From assembly GCA_001598975.1 (NCBI GenBank), contig BBXU01001346.1:25513-89512 (forward strand): a DNA stretch of 64,000 nt. Direction: 5' to 3'. Shown here one piece after another: positions 25,490 through 36,442 of this stretch. Both the position numbers and the translations under genes were made by a program. Source of the stretch: Parachlorella kessleri. Taxonomy: Eukaryota > Chlorophyta > Trebouxiophyceae > Chlorellales > Chlorellaceae. Under the pieces are notes generated by a model. It was given only the letters and a program-made list of their open reading frames with translations, made no database searches and was not told the origin of the DNA. Numbering within the stretch: the stretch's first letter is position 1; each line of letters starts with the position of its first letter.

Positions 25490-26191
25490 GGTGTCACTCG
25501 ACGAGGACTTGAGCCTGAGGAGCCGGGTGCTCGACTGCCTGCAATGCAACTCAGCCCAGTGACAAACTTCTAACCCTCACCGGGACCCTTGGTGTTGGCT
25601 GTCTTCAAGCTGGCGCTGCCTGGCCAAAGTCGGTGCTGTGTAGGCTGCAACCCCCAGCTGCGTGGCTAATATGCCTCTTGACGGAAGCCCCCAGTGAACT
25701 GCTGCTTCCCGACTGACTTTTAAGCATGAGTCGCACCTGCAGCAGCTGGAATCCCGATGCCAACAGGTCGCCTGGAAGCTAAGGCCTCGACCAGCTTTGG
25801 GTTAATACTCAGGCAGCTAAACTACAAAAGTAAGCCGCGACCAAGCTCGCTCTCAGACTGGTTGCAAGTCATCATGGGCGCAGTGAGCCCGTCCATGTTC
25901 CCATGTTCTTCTCAGAGAAACGAAGCAAACCAAAAACAATCATAACCGTGTTTGCAAGTGTTGCACTGAACAGTTAACTGCAGTTCCAAGAGCCATATAA
26001 ATGGCGGGAACCATCTGGAGCCCCTTTTGAGGTGTTCCGCTGGACATACCACTCCACTGGTGGCCATCTTGCAAGCCACACCTTCACACTCGTGATCAGG
26101 TGCCCTGCCCTTGTTGGTGCCGCGTGAGTATTCGGTTCCTCGGCTTGGCCTCGCTTCTCTCTCACAGGCCCGTGGCCGGGCAGGCAAAGCC
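25490..26191. promoter_or_regulatory. divergent intergenic region, CWC25 / membrane protein
   Basis: The 702 bases between opposite start codons hold both promoters. I see no repeat, RNA or extra exon. Confidence 0.5.
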
Positions 26192-29100
26192 ATGCTTCGG
26201 CTCTTTCTATTGGGCCTGGTGCTGCTGGGCACAACCAGGGCTGAGTTCGAGCTCCAGCTCAAAGAGGTGGGGTTGAGTCTCCACGCGTTGTGCCTTGGCC
26301 GCCAATACTCCAAGGCCTGTTGCCAAACGGCGTATTGCTGCTGGGCTGTGCAGCACTCCGAGACGCCAGGCGTGTCCCGGCAGAGGTATGAGCTAGTGAG
26401 CAGGGATGAAGCTGGCAACGATCAGGTTGTAGGCCAGATGGTGCGCATCCAGTCTACTGACCAGGGCAGCGGTGGGCCGGAGGGGGCACTTCAGCAGCTT
26501 GGCGGCCGCCGCATGGGGGCTGGCCTTCGGCTGGATCTGCACACCGTGCCACATCCCTTCATGGTGGGGATGGTGCCGTCGCTCCTGGACCACCTGACCG
26601 CTGTTAGCATGCTGCGGGGCCAGCTGTACATGCAAATGCACCAGGCCCGTTGCGCGATGATGCGCCAGTTCTCCCCCGACTTCCACGTCTTGAACCAGCG
26701 CCTGGGCTCACGCCTTGCACCCATGCTCGTGGAGGGTGCGCAGGCAGGCAAAGACTTCCCAGTTGAGGCCAGTGTGGAGGTGCGCAAGGTGGTATGTAGG
26801 GGATAGCTTATCTTTTGGGAATCGGCAAGGAGCTTTAGAACAGGGCGCCGTGGGAAAGCTCATCCTGCCCTACATTGTGAGGGGTAGGATGTAGGTTTGC
26901 TTGTATACAGCTGGATGATGCAGAGAATAGTGCCTGCCAAGAGGATCGGATAGGACAGTATGCCTCAGCTTGCACCCGTTCTAGGTAGGCAGGGTTGCGT
27001 ACTGGCTGGTGTTTAGTGGGTGTTGGTTGTTGGAATACCTTTAGGCGCGCATTATCTGTTGTGTATGTGGCAAGTCCACCAGCCCCACCATCAACCCAAG
27101 CTGCACCATTGTCGTCACTGGTGGCACTGAGGCGTATAACATTACAGAGGCGGATCGTTTGGGATTTTGTAAGGGAGGTTTTGTACGTTCCCAATTGGTC
27201 ATCAGCATTTGCTTGCAGGGCACGTCTCCCGACGAAAGCAAGGAGGAAGAGCTCATCAGCACCCTCTTTGGCTCCGATGTGCTGCCAGCCGTAGATACCA
27301 ACGCAGCTCAGCTTCCACCCTTCCGCCTCCAGCCGATTTTTTGGCACAAGGAGGCTGGGGAAGGCCGCGACTGGCACCACCACCACCCTATGATGGGCAT
27401 GGGCGACATGGTCGGGCCCGGTGAGCCCAAGAGGGGCCCGTTCCACCACCACAACCACATGGTGATGATGGGCCGTGGCGAGGGTGAGGAGCACCACAAC
27501 CGATGGGGCTTGTGGGGGCGCCGGAAGGAGCAGGAGGAGATGCAGGGCCAGGAGCCTGCTATTGCCGACTGGGTGTCTCTCAAGGTAGGTGGTGTGCTCA
27601 GCATCTACAGGGTTGGGGTTCGATGTGGTGCTTCTTTCCTCCGAATTGATTATCAGACTGATACAACGGCAGGTAGCTTACTGGTCACAGCTGAGCTGCT
27701 CAAATTCTCTGGGCTGGGTTGTCTGCTCGCCTGACACACAGTGGCTGTGCCGGGTAGTGCTAGCTGGTGCAGCTTGCATGGCCCTGCTTTACCTTTAGGC
27801 CGCCAAGGCAATGGGTGCTCTCTAGTCCAGGTGCATGCATGGTGTTAACGCGCGTCTTTTACTGCGCTGCCCTTCAGAACGGCCCCCTGCCGATGCCCGC
27901 TTATGATGAAGAGGAGCCTGGCAGCATCAATTGGTCTTTCCGCAGTGAGGATGGCAGCATCAACCTGGGGCTTTTGCTCTTTGTGGCGCTGTCAGGCGCT
28001 TGTGCCGGCGTGTGGGCTGCCGGCATTGTCAGCTGGGTCGCATATACCAGGTTCGTGGGGGTTTACTGAGTCATTGGGTGATGACAGCCGCCAAGACAGC
28101 ACAGAATTAGGTAGTGGCAGCAGGCTCCGTGGTCTGCGTGCCCTATGGTGGTGCTGGGTTTTTGGGCTTGCATGCGCTTGATGCGTGACATGTTCATGGG
28201 ATGGCACAAGGTGCATTGGTTGCTGTGTATTTTCTGGACCCTATTGCCGGTGCAAAAAGGGGCCGTCATCAAGGATTGGTGAGCCAGCCTGCTTATGGAC
28301 TGTCCGCTGGCTGCTGCAGGCAGCTGAGGCAGGCACACAGCCGCGCCCAGTTCTTGATGGCCAAGCCTTCTGGGGATCTGCTCAGCCCGCTGCTGCCTGA
28401 GGGCCCCTGTGGCTCTCCCAAGCTGTACACAGGTGGGTGGATATGCCATGCATGCCGCCAAAGCACAGTATAAGCAGGCCCTGGTGACCGCCGCGCATCT
28501 GTTGCAGCCCTTTAGCGTTTATGTAGTGTTGGGCAAATTAGGGAGACACTTGTTAGGAACATATATGTTTCCGACAGGCAAGCCTCGCGGTGGCTTGGGC
28601 ACCTGGGACGTATGCCTGAGTTGCGCTAGCTAAGTACATCTTGTGGGCCACACTGCCAGACGGGGTGGGGCGGTGGGGCGGCTTGCCAACCCTTTGCTAC
28701 CCCAGGTCTTGAGGAGCATCTGAAGCAGCTAGCCTGCGTGGTGCCCGAATGCAGCATTAGACAGAGCAGTTGCTGGGGGGGACTAGCGCTTGGTTTTCAA
28801 CTGGCTGAGTGCTTGCCTTTTAGGGACATGCGGAGAAGTTTGGTGGGATAGACGTATGGTTGTGTTTTTTGTTGGTTTCCCGGACGGGATGGGTTGGTGC
28901 ATGCCATCAAGAACTGGCCACTGAGCCCTGTAGTTTGTGGGCATAGTACATCCCGGTTTTTGTTGGCCCCGCTTGGGGAGGTCACGGCAGCATGGCCAGG
29001 TGGTAGTGCGCTGTTGACTAGATCAGTGAGAATGGAGATGCTAGCTGTGGTTGCAGGTGTGGAAGTTGCTGCGGACCATGTTGACAAGGCGGCCAAGGCC

Positions 29101-31255
29101 ACAGGACTGCTCTGAGGCCTGCCAAAGGGTATTGTTTTCAGGAAGTGGTTACTGCAGCTGAAAGGGCGAACCTCACGACTGAATGGTGTGAATTTCTTGG
29201 GGACTGGGGCGCGTTGGACTCCTTCGTGCGACCATGACAAGTCTGTGTGATAGGCTTTATTCCGTTGACCTGACACATGCATCTGAGTCTTGAACTGCTG
29301 AAGCAGTAGTAGTGGCCGGGTATGAACCCGTTAAGGCGTTTCTTTTCATTTGACAGGGTGTCTACTACACTTACTATGGTGCTTTAGTGGTAGCGCTGGC
29401 GAGTGCCGTTGTGCCCAGTTTTTTGTTCATTGCTGCCCGCCATGGACGGCCATTGCTCTTGTAGGCAGGAGAAAGTGTAGCCAGCTTGATGTATAGTAGA
29501 TGACTTATGTTTGATGTGTGAAGTAGTTGGCCGCTAGTGTTTGTCTGCGATTCCCTCCCCATCAGTACAGGCCAGCCTGGCAGGTTTAAGCACAGGCAGT
29601 AAGAGTGTGCAACAGAGGAGCTGACGTCATATGCTGTTGGCAAATGCAGGGCATGCCGGCTGGAGCATATCCTGCATGCTGGGCTATGGGAGGGTGGCTG
29701 TGCAGGAGGGAATATGGCTTGATGTCTGGCAAGACACAGAGCATACCTGCATAGACCCCCGTCAACCCAGTATACCCGTACCTCCTTTCGGATCGCATCA
29801 CGTGCCGCCCTAAATAAATATGGTGTGTCACATTTGGAGAGTGGTTTGCCTGCTGGGCCCAGGGCGCCCTGACCCTTAATCACCTCCTTCCCACATGCCT
29901 CAAAACTCAAACTGTACATTCTTTAGGCATTCTTTAGCGCTCCCGGGGTATCAGCGCCGCTGGCCTGACATGTCTTGGGAGTCTGGTGATGACAAGAGGC
30001 TGATCCGGTTCAACCAGGGGCCCCACTTCGTCAAACTGCGTGCCAGTTTTCGAGTCAGCGACTCCTGCCGTGCCGAAGTGGGGTTCGACAAAGCTGTTGC
30101 TCAGTCGACCTCAGGAAACAGCCGGCCTTGGGGAGCTCTGGAGTTCCAGGCAAGCCAAGTGAAAGTGAAGGAAAAAACCCTCCACCATGGAGCGACTATC
30201 ATGAAAGGGACAGGTTTGAGCAGATGCTGGATATATAGTGCAAGGTGGCATACTTGTGGGCTTCCTTTGGTCGCAGCTTGATGACTTCCCCCTTGGATCG
30301 AAGCTGGAGCTGAATAATGACTACTTTGCCCTGAACAAGAGCTTCGAGGTCAGGATGATAGGGGTGCGCATCGGAGTAGATGCGCAGGTCGGGATCACCC
30401 CACGAGGTAGGCAGCCGGTGTCCGAGGTTGTTGAGGAAGACTGGGGGTATGCCCCAGCTCTTGGCTAAACCCCACATTCCTCATCTTTCCTAGTGATGAT
30501 GCGGACCTGTGCTGTTGCGTCACGTCTTGCTGCATTCGAACAAACATTGAAAGGCACCTGCAGACAGCATCGTGTTATTGCATGGTGCGAGGTATCTGCT
30601 TTGGGAGCTGTCGCATGCAAGGCAGGTTAAAGATACTATCAGCACCTGCAAAGCCACCAAGTTATTGCCCCTGTGCAGGCAAACCGCACTTGTCTTTCGG
30701 CATCCAGAACCTGTCACTTGTGCTACTGGGTGCTGCGGTCATGTTGTATCTGAAAAAGCCCATCCATGTGTCAAGGAAGGAGACGGGGGGTTTCAGTCTG
30801 GGTCTGCCTATCACCGGCTTCAAGGGACAGACCTTTGCGCTACAGGAACGGGTGAGCCCTAATGGCAGCTGTAGCATTATACCGTAGCTTCGTGCAGGGC
30901 GCCTGTGGATTCCATGCATTTGGGGTTGCCTGCCCAGCATCAAGGTAGCTCATTGGGCGTAGTCCGGAAACAGGGCTCTATGCACTTCATGATCTCCATC
31001 AACTCTTGCTGGCTCTGCCAGGTGTGCATAGTTTCTTGCGTCTGGCATGTCACATACCCAGGCAATGACTTCCTGCTACTGGCGTCCCTGCAGGCTCAGC
31101 TGGACTTGACCCTGCAGCGCACCCAGCGGGGCCTGGCAGTCAACTTCCATGAGCTCAGCCCAGTGCTGCGGCTGTATCATGACAAGCCAGCAACCCCTGT
31201 GATCGACAACGACACACTAGCCATTGCTGCTGCAAGTGGTGTGCGCCTGGAGTGA
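26192..31255 (+). CDS. unrecognised secretory-pathway membrane protein with His-rich segment
   Basis: I do not recognise this gene. Twelve exons join in frame: 26192..26266, 26384..26791, 27045..27584, 27878..28050, 28320..28432, 28706..28737, 29057..29128, 29357..29460, 29927..30149, 30277..30406, 30679..30851, 31094..31255; 734 residues. It opens with a clean signal peptide (MLRLFLLGLVLLGTTRA). A non-cytosolic domain follows, then an acidic and His/Met-rich tract (about 271-312, with HHHHPMMGMGDM and FHHHNHMVMM) that could bind metal. Three hydrophobic helices are visible: 371-395 (LGLLLFVALSGACAGVWAAG), 478-497 (ALVVALASAVVPSFLFIAA) and about 633-648 (LSLVLLGAAVMLYL). The C-terminal third is beta-rich (LIRFNQGPHFVKLR, LELNNDYFALNKSFEV). 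Weak points: exon 3 might contain a short intron (27163..27218), exon 6 is only 32 bases, and exon 9 could end at a GC donor (30149) or a GT donor (30158). It could be two genes split near 28750-29350. Confidence 0.62.
29730..29830. repeat. dispersed repeat copy A
   Basis: The stretch with GTCAACCCAGTATACCCGTA and a downstream AAATATG resembles 37560..37650, where GTCAGTCCAGTACACCCATA is followed at similar spacing by AAATATG. It lies in an intron of the unassigned membrane protein. Confidence 0.45.
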
Positions 31256-32151
31256 GGAAAGGGAGTGCAGGCCGGGATGGTTGTTGGGTGAGCAGGGGAG
31301 ATATCCAGCAGGAGTCTCACAGGCAGGGGCACCATATCTACAGGTGGATCTCTTCTCCGGGCGACCAAGCTACTTTGACACCACAGTGTTGTGAGCAGCA
31401 CAATTTTCTTGTAATATTGCCGAACTGTTGAGCTGCACTCCCAGCCTTTCTACGTGCTGTGTGACAATGTTCTTTACTCTTCTGTTCCGTGTACTGCTCA
31501 AGTGGAGCCCTTGAAGGGACTGATCCGGTGAGAAGAACCGTACATCTTAGGACTTGCGGTTGCTGGCACATTTTGATCTTGTAGATACACCTATCAGACT
31601 GGTACACCTACTGTAACTACAAGCCATTGCATGCCTGAGGCAGGCCATGGGAAAACCATTAACGATAGGCATGCCTGCTGACTTGGGGCCCAGGAAGGAC
31701 GTCAGGGGTAGCATATCTGGCACCCCTCTAAGTGGCATCTTTCTATGCGCTTGGCGTTAGACTCGGATAATGCTAAAACATCTCCAATTCGTCTGGGCCC
31801 ACTGTCAGCAGAGCTAGCCCTCGAGTGTGGCTGGCCGCCGTAGGTCGGGGCACCTGACTAGCCTGCAGGTAATCCCACCTCCCATTGCAGTTGTATTGTG
31901 TGTGCGCCACGGGTGGGCAACCCTGACATTCCCAAGGCCAGTGTGCCTTGGGTGGGTGCTCAGCATGTAGGGTTACCTGGAATGGCCTGGGGGTGCATGG
32001 GCTGTAAATTGCACATAATATTGGACCGTCTCCCCCAGGTGCTTTGCAGTGTTGCAGCTTCATCTCTTGTCTCGATAATGCCATTGTGCTTCACTCCACC
32101 AACTTATCAATCTTGCAAGAACAGCGGTAGCAGTCGCCTTACGCCGAGTAC
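31256..32151. other. intergenic region before LSM5
   Basis: This holds the 3' UTR of the membrane-protein gene, with TGTAA at 31410, and then the LSM5 promoter. A weak third copy of the dispersed repeat (ATCAGACTGGTACACCTAC) is at about 31590. No gene is seen. Confidence 0.5.
31410..31414 (+). promoter_or_regulatory. candidate TGTAA polyadenylation signal
   Basis: TGTAA 155 bases after the stop codon of the membrane-protein gene, a typical distance for green algae. Confidence 0.55.
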
Positions 32152-32580
32152 ATGATCGCTCCAAAGAGGACACAGACAGCCAATCCGAGCCACCTTTTAC
32201 CTTCTGAGCTCATAGACCGCTGCGTGGGATCCAAGATATGGGTCATCATGCGCGGAGACAAGGAGCTGGAGGGCACACTGCGAGGATTTGATGTGTTTGT
32301 CAACATGGTCCTGGAGGACGTGACAGAGGTGGAGAAGACGCTTGATGGAGATAAGGTAGGCGATGCTGGTGCCCCTGGCGGCACTGGAGCAAAGGTTCTC
32401 CCCATCCTCTTCATTTTGCCTTACACCTAGGTTGTTCTCCATCACACACTGTCAGTACGTCCTGCACTAAGAGTCACAACCACTTGCGTGCTGAAGGTAA
32501 CGCACCTGGATCAACTACTTCTAAATGGCAACAATATAGCCGTGCTTGTACCTGGCGGTAAGCCAGAGGACGGGCAATAG
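32152..32580 (+). CDS. LSM5: U6 snRNA-associated Sm-like protein LSm5
   Basis: Two exons, 32152..32355 and 32497..32580; 95 residues. LSm5 is one subunit of the LSm2-8 ring that binds the U6 snRNA 3' end in the nucleus and of the LSm1-7 ring in mRNA decay. Sm1 motif: [20 protein letters not shown] and [15 protein letters not shown]. Sm2 motif: [20 protein letters not shown]. Length and near-identity to plant LSm5 motifs make this secure. The first few residues ([13 protein letters not shown]) differ from usual LSm5 starts, so a short upstream exon is possible. Together with CWC25 it is one of two splicing genes in the window, but they are not adjacent. Confidence 0.96.
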
Positions 32581-33906
32581 CTAGTGGAGGATTCACAGGT
32601 GAGAGCTTTTGGCGGTGAGGCGCGTGCATTACCGCTCTTCTTGCGTTGGTACAGTGGATTTAAGCTTGAATGATGCATTATGGAGTTGAATAGCGAGGAC
32701 AGGTTGAAGCAGGGCAAGTTCTGGGGATCAAGACAGTGAGGGCGGGCTGGCGGAGAAAGGAGATTGGTATGGGCTATTAAGCAAAGGAGGTCACTTGTGA
32801 CGATATGAGGGTTGGAAGTTACTGTGCATAAGAAACGTAAGGGCACTGATTTTGACAAGCGATGTGACTGCAGGATCGCTCCTCCTGACCAAGCTACCCA
32901 CGTTTGCACCAACCTGTGACCTCGTGACGATGGACACGAGTGATGCTAGCGGGAACAATACTGTTGGACCCCTGTCTCTGGAGTGAGAGCTCGTCCCTGC
33001 CCAGGCCGCTTGCGATCTTTAACCGGCGCCAGCGCACCATATGAGGAGCACGGGTGGCGCCGGTGAACTGTCAATGCAGCGCTGTGCCTGGGGCGCATGC
33101 AGCCTGTGGGCAAGGCCTTGTCCACAGTAATGGGTTTTGATGGATTCAGGAGTGTATTTGTTTAGGGTGGCAGGTAATGCGGTTCAGAGAAGAGGTACGG
33201 GAATCCTGGGCTGACAGGGTTCTATGCAGTTCTGCTTTGTGTTGACAAGGACCTTGAGAAAAAGAAACGTCCACCGGACGTGGGCTTAGTGCAATGCTGT
33301 GATCTTTGCCTAGTCCTCGGTCCGTCTGGTGCCAAGGTTAGACAGCCAACTTTGCAGGTCCATTGCCTCTTCCTCCGGCACTTCTTTAAACGGTTCCTCA
33401 GGTCCAATGCTTCCCTGGAACTGTCAAGCTTATTCGTCGAAACCTTTACAGATTAAATCAGGTTGACATCGGTCGCTACAAAGGGGGCGATCATTTGACA
33501 AGAAGCCAGACGGAGCCTGGCGAAGCGCATACACACAAAAAGTACTAGCACTAGTTGATGGGGTGCAAGCAAAGCCGGAGACCTACAAAAGCGAGAGCCT
33601 GTCATAGGCACAAAATCACAGCAGCAAGACAAAGGGACATACTCCATTATGTGGTGGCCTCTGAAGGGGAGCTTGTGACTCTGGGGGCAGCGCACGTCCG
33701 GGCAACCTAGTAACCAATCCACAACTGCATGAAACAGCCTACTCTATATGAGCCCCAGCTGAACCTCACCATCATATTAGGGTGCACCAGCCAGCAACCA
33801 CTGCACCGCTTTGGCAAGCAGCCTGCATTCCTCCGCCTCAAGGGCATCAGCCCAACCACCAGGCCGCCAGCGTCGTAGAGCGCGCCGTCCCCAGCCTCAA
33901 CCTTTA
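32581..33906. other. convergent intergenic region, LSM5 / CHCHD2
   Basis: These 1.3 kb are bounded by two 3' ends. TTACA at 33446 (TGTAA on minus) is a candidate end for the CHCHD2-like gene. A 133-codon open frame on minus (32511..32912) overlaps LSM5 and looks non-coding. I find no tRNA or conserved exon. Confidence 0.5.
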
Positions 33907-35454
33907 CTAGGCGAGGTTCAGGCGGCACTGCTGCATGGCCTGGAAGTACTCCTGGCAGCGGTCCATCTCGCCGCTGTTGTAGCTCATGCAGTCGGCAAAC
34001 GCCTTGGCCTGCAGCCACAGGGACACAGGAACAGTAGCTTTACCCTACCAAATCCAGGGCCAGAGGCAACGGCATAAAGAACCTAGGGAGGCACATATGC
34101 TGTTGGCCTCTTCAGCACCCAGGTCAATGCCAACTGCCTCAACGCGGCGTAGCAGGACTTACTGTTATCCAGCTGGGAAATGTATCTCCCAATCCAGGGC
34201 TGCACAGGTGAGTCTAACATAGTGACACCATTGCGCGCCCTTGCACCTACGAACTAGTTAGCTGACTGTGGCTGCTAAACACAAGGGGCACTGCAACCAC
34301 TGCACATGGTCCGCCCGCCCAAATAACATAAGTGTAGCAATGCCTGGGCACACCAGTCTGTCCCATTCAATACACAGCACCCTGCACATTGCCACTGACC
34401 CGACAAGCCACCAACCTGCTCAGAGCAAGGCGCGTTCTCCCTAACGAGCTCCTGTGCCGCAGCCGTGGCCTGGGCGGGTTCGGGGTGCCTGCTGCCCAGG
34501 ACAGAATCCACCGCCCGGTGGGCAAGTGCGCTACCCGTACCTAGCGCCATGCCTGCAAGAAAACATGCTGTGACGTTCGCATGTGCCGATTCACCTCAAA
34601 GGCGATGCAACAGTTGAGGTAAACCTGCGGTTTTAAGCATGGGAAGAAATACACCCCAACCGCGGAATGCTAAGTGCAGCTCAACACAATCATATCAGAC
34701 GTTGCGCTTTGCAAGTCGTTCATACATCCATAAAACAGCCAGCACATCTATCAGTGGGAAGGCACCGGCAAATCTGCACCCAACTCGGCTGTCAACTCCA
34801 CAGGCACAATGCGACGCAGCGCACAACCTAACAATGACTTGTTCTGTTTTATATACAACCTAACCATGACTTGTTCTGTTTTATATGGCTGAGAGCATTG
34901 CCCACCTTGAGCGACCATGCCGCCTAGCCCCGAGAGCATACCACCACCGCTGCTGGGCTGCGCCGGAGGAGGAGCAGCTGCAAGCAATACAGTCGGGTTA
35001 TGTAAGGCTTCGTATAAATAATCCAGTGCCAACCTTTGCGTCGGTGCACCTCGGTGGTGGAACCTCCCCGGGCTCTTACAGTTATTTATACAGGCTTGAA
35101 GGCGGTGTGAACAAAGTGAACCCCACCAAACGAGGCCCCACCCACCATGGTGCTGCATAGGAGGGGGAGGGGAAGAGTGAGGAGGGGAGTGGTACTGCTG
35201 CTGCTGGTGGCTGGCAGCTGGTGCAGCCTGGCTGTGGGAGCCATGGGACTGCTGGTAGCTGCGTGGAGAAGGTGGGGCAGCAGGGGCCGCTGCAGGGCGG
35301 GGGGCAGGCGTAGCCCTTCCAGAGGAGCGCCTAGGAGAAGGAGCTGCGTGTAGCAAGGCAACGCGCGTTAAGCAGGCAGGGTTGGGCCGCAACAGTCACT
35401 CCCACCTACGACTGCGCCTTGAAACGCACGCATACCTGATCTGGCGCGAGGCAT
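33907..35454 (-). CDS. CHCHD2/CHCHD10/Mix17-like twin-CX9C mitochondrial protein
   Basis: Five exons on minus: 35436..35454, 35146..35343, 34906..34977, 34416..34552, 33907..34008; 175 residues. Family members sit in the mitochondrial intermembrane space and are imported through the Mia40 disulfide relay; they affect cristae and respiration. The sequence has the typical basic start MPRARS, a Pro/Ala/His/Gln-rich N-terminal half, the hydrophobic GGGMLSGLGGMVAQGMALG and GTGSALAHRAVDSVLG, and a twin CX9C motif: PC-SEQAKAFAD-C and C-QEYFQAMQQ-C, split across exons 4 and 5. All four cysteines are present. The mitochondrial ATP synthase epsilon gene starts only 322 bases away in the opposite direction. 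Confidence 0.93.
34823..34886. repeat. tandem direct repeat, two ~31-bp copies
   Basis: Two adjacent copies contain AACCTAAC(A/C)ATGACTTG followed by TTCTGTTTTATAT. They lie in the intron between exons 3 and 4 of the CHCHD2-like gene and differ at one base in the shared core. Confidence 0.8.
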
Positions 35455-35776
35455 GGTGTGGGAGATATAACAAGGTTGTCAAAGACTAGAGTAGGAAGGG
35501 TGTGAGGACTGGGGAAGTGTCAGCATTGGGTGATGCTAGAAACTCGTGCCAGGCTGGCGGGTCGGGGGTGTAGGGTTCATGCCTTGGAAATTTGCCCGTT
35601 TCCAGTGCAGGGACCCCTTTCCAAGCGTTGAACTAAAGGAATTCCGAGGCTGCTGGGAGCCAAGCCAGTCCGACCTGAACTTGGGAGCAGAAGCCTGAGT
35701 GTGACCATACAGCAACCCTCCAGAACCCGTGCTTGATCAGAGCCTAGGCACTTGAGGAGTGGGATTGAGGGCAACC
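35455..35776. promoter_or_regulatory. short divergent promoter region, CHCHD2-like / ATP synthase epsilon
   Basis: Only 322 bases separate the two start codons, the shortest divergent spacer in the window, and both products are mitochondrial. Shared control is plausible but only inferred; no defined motif is recognised. Confidence 0.5.
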
Positions 35777-36442
35777 ATGTCCTCCTCAGCAGCTGCTTCC
35801 GCATGTAAGTCTAGCCCGATTGCGCGCCTGGGTACACCTAGCGTGCCCCTGAAGCAGCCCACCCCAGCGCGCTTGGAACGCCACTGGATATCGGACGGAC
35901 GCCAGCATTGGACGTGTGGCTGTGTGCCTGCAGACTGGAGGGTGGCAGGCATGAGCTACCTCAAGTATTCTAACCTTTGCGCGGATATGGTGCGTGCCGC
36001 ACTTAAGGATACAGCAAAGACCAAGGCCAAGGCTCGGGAGGTTATCTACTACCGGTCAGCAGTCTGGAAGAACGGCGCCCCTGAGAAGCAAGGTGGGTCG
36101 AGTTGCGGCGTTGGGCGGTCCGACGGAGGGTTGTGCCGCTTTTGGGGGACGCAGCAAGAGTGGGTAAAGGAGTGGCGAGCGAGTGTTGGCAGTGCTCTTT
36201 GTGTATCGCCAGGCGGTAGCAACTGGCTTTGTAAGACTGCCGGCTCAGCATTTCTTGGGGAGCAAGGTGTGTATGTGGAGGTGGCACTAGGTGGCTATGC
36301 AGAGGTCTGGTATTGTGAGCTTGCATGACCCTTGCTGTTTTGAACTTCTGCACCACGTCTCTTCTCGTCCTGACTCCTGTCGATGTTCTTCGCTGCAGTC
36401 ATCACTGACATTACCGAAGGAACAGCAGGGAAGTTATCATGA
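35777..36442 (+). CDS. mitochondrial ATP synthase F1 subunit epsilon
   Basis: Three exons: 35777..35804, 35934..36092, 36399..36442; 76 residues. This small subunit belongs to the central stalk of mitochondrial F1. The core WRVAGMSYLKYSNLCADMVR followed by a Lys-rich helix matches the eukaryotic epsilon family (W+xAGMxYxxYSNxCAxxVR), which is unrelated to plastid/bacterial epsilon. Length fits (usual 50-75). The first exon encodes only nine residues plus one base, and its splice restores the exact distance to the conserved Trp; reading through that intron instead would add residues that do not fit the family. Confidence 0.92.

Noticed and set aside
28578..28633. Alternative terminal exon for the unassigned membrane protein
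   Set aside because: An acceptor here would end the protein after 17 residues. The exon at 28706 keeps the frame open to further exons with hydrophobic and conserved-looking sequence, so it was preferred.
32511..32912. 133-codon minus-strand open frame
   Set aside because: It overlaps LSM5 exon 2 antisense, has no recognisable motif, and its composition is random-like.
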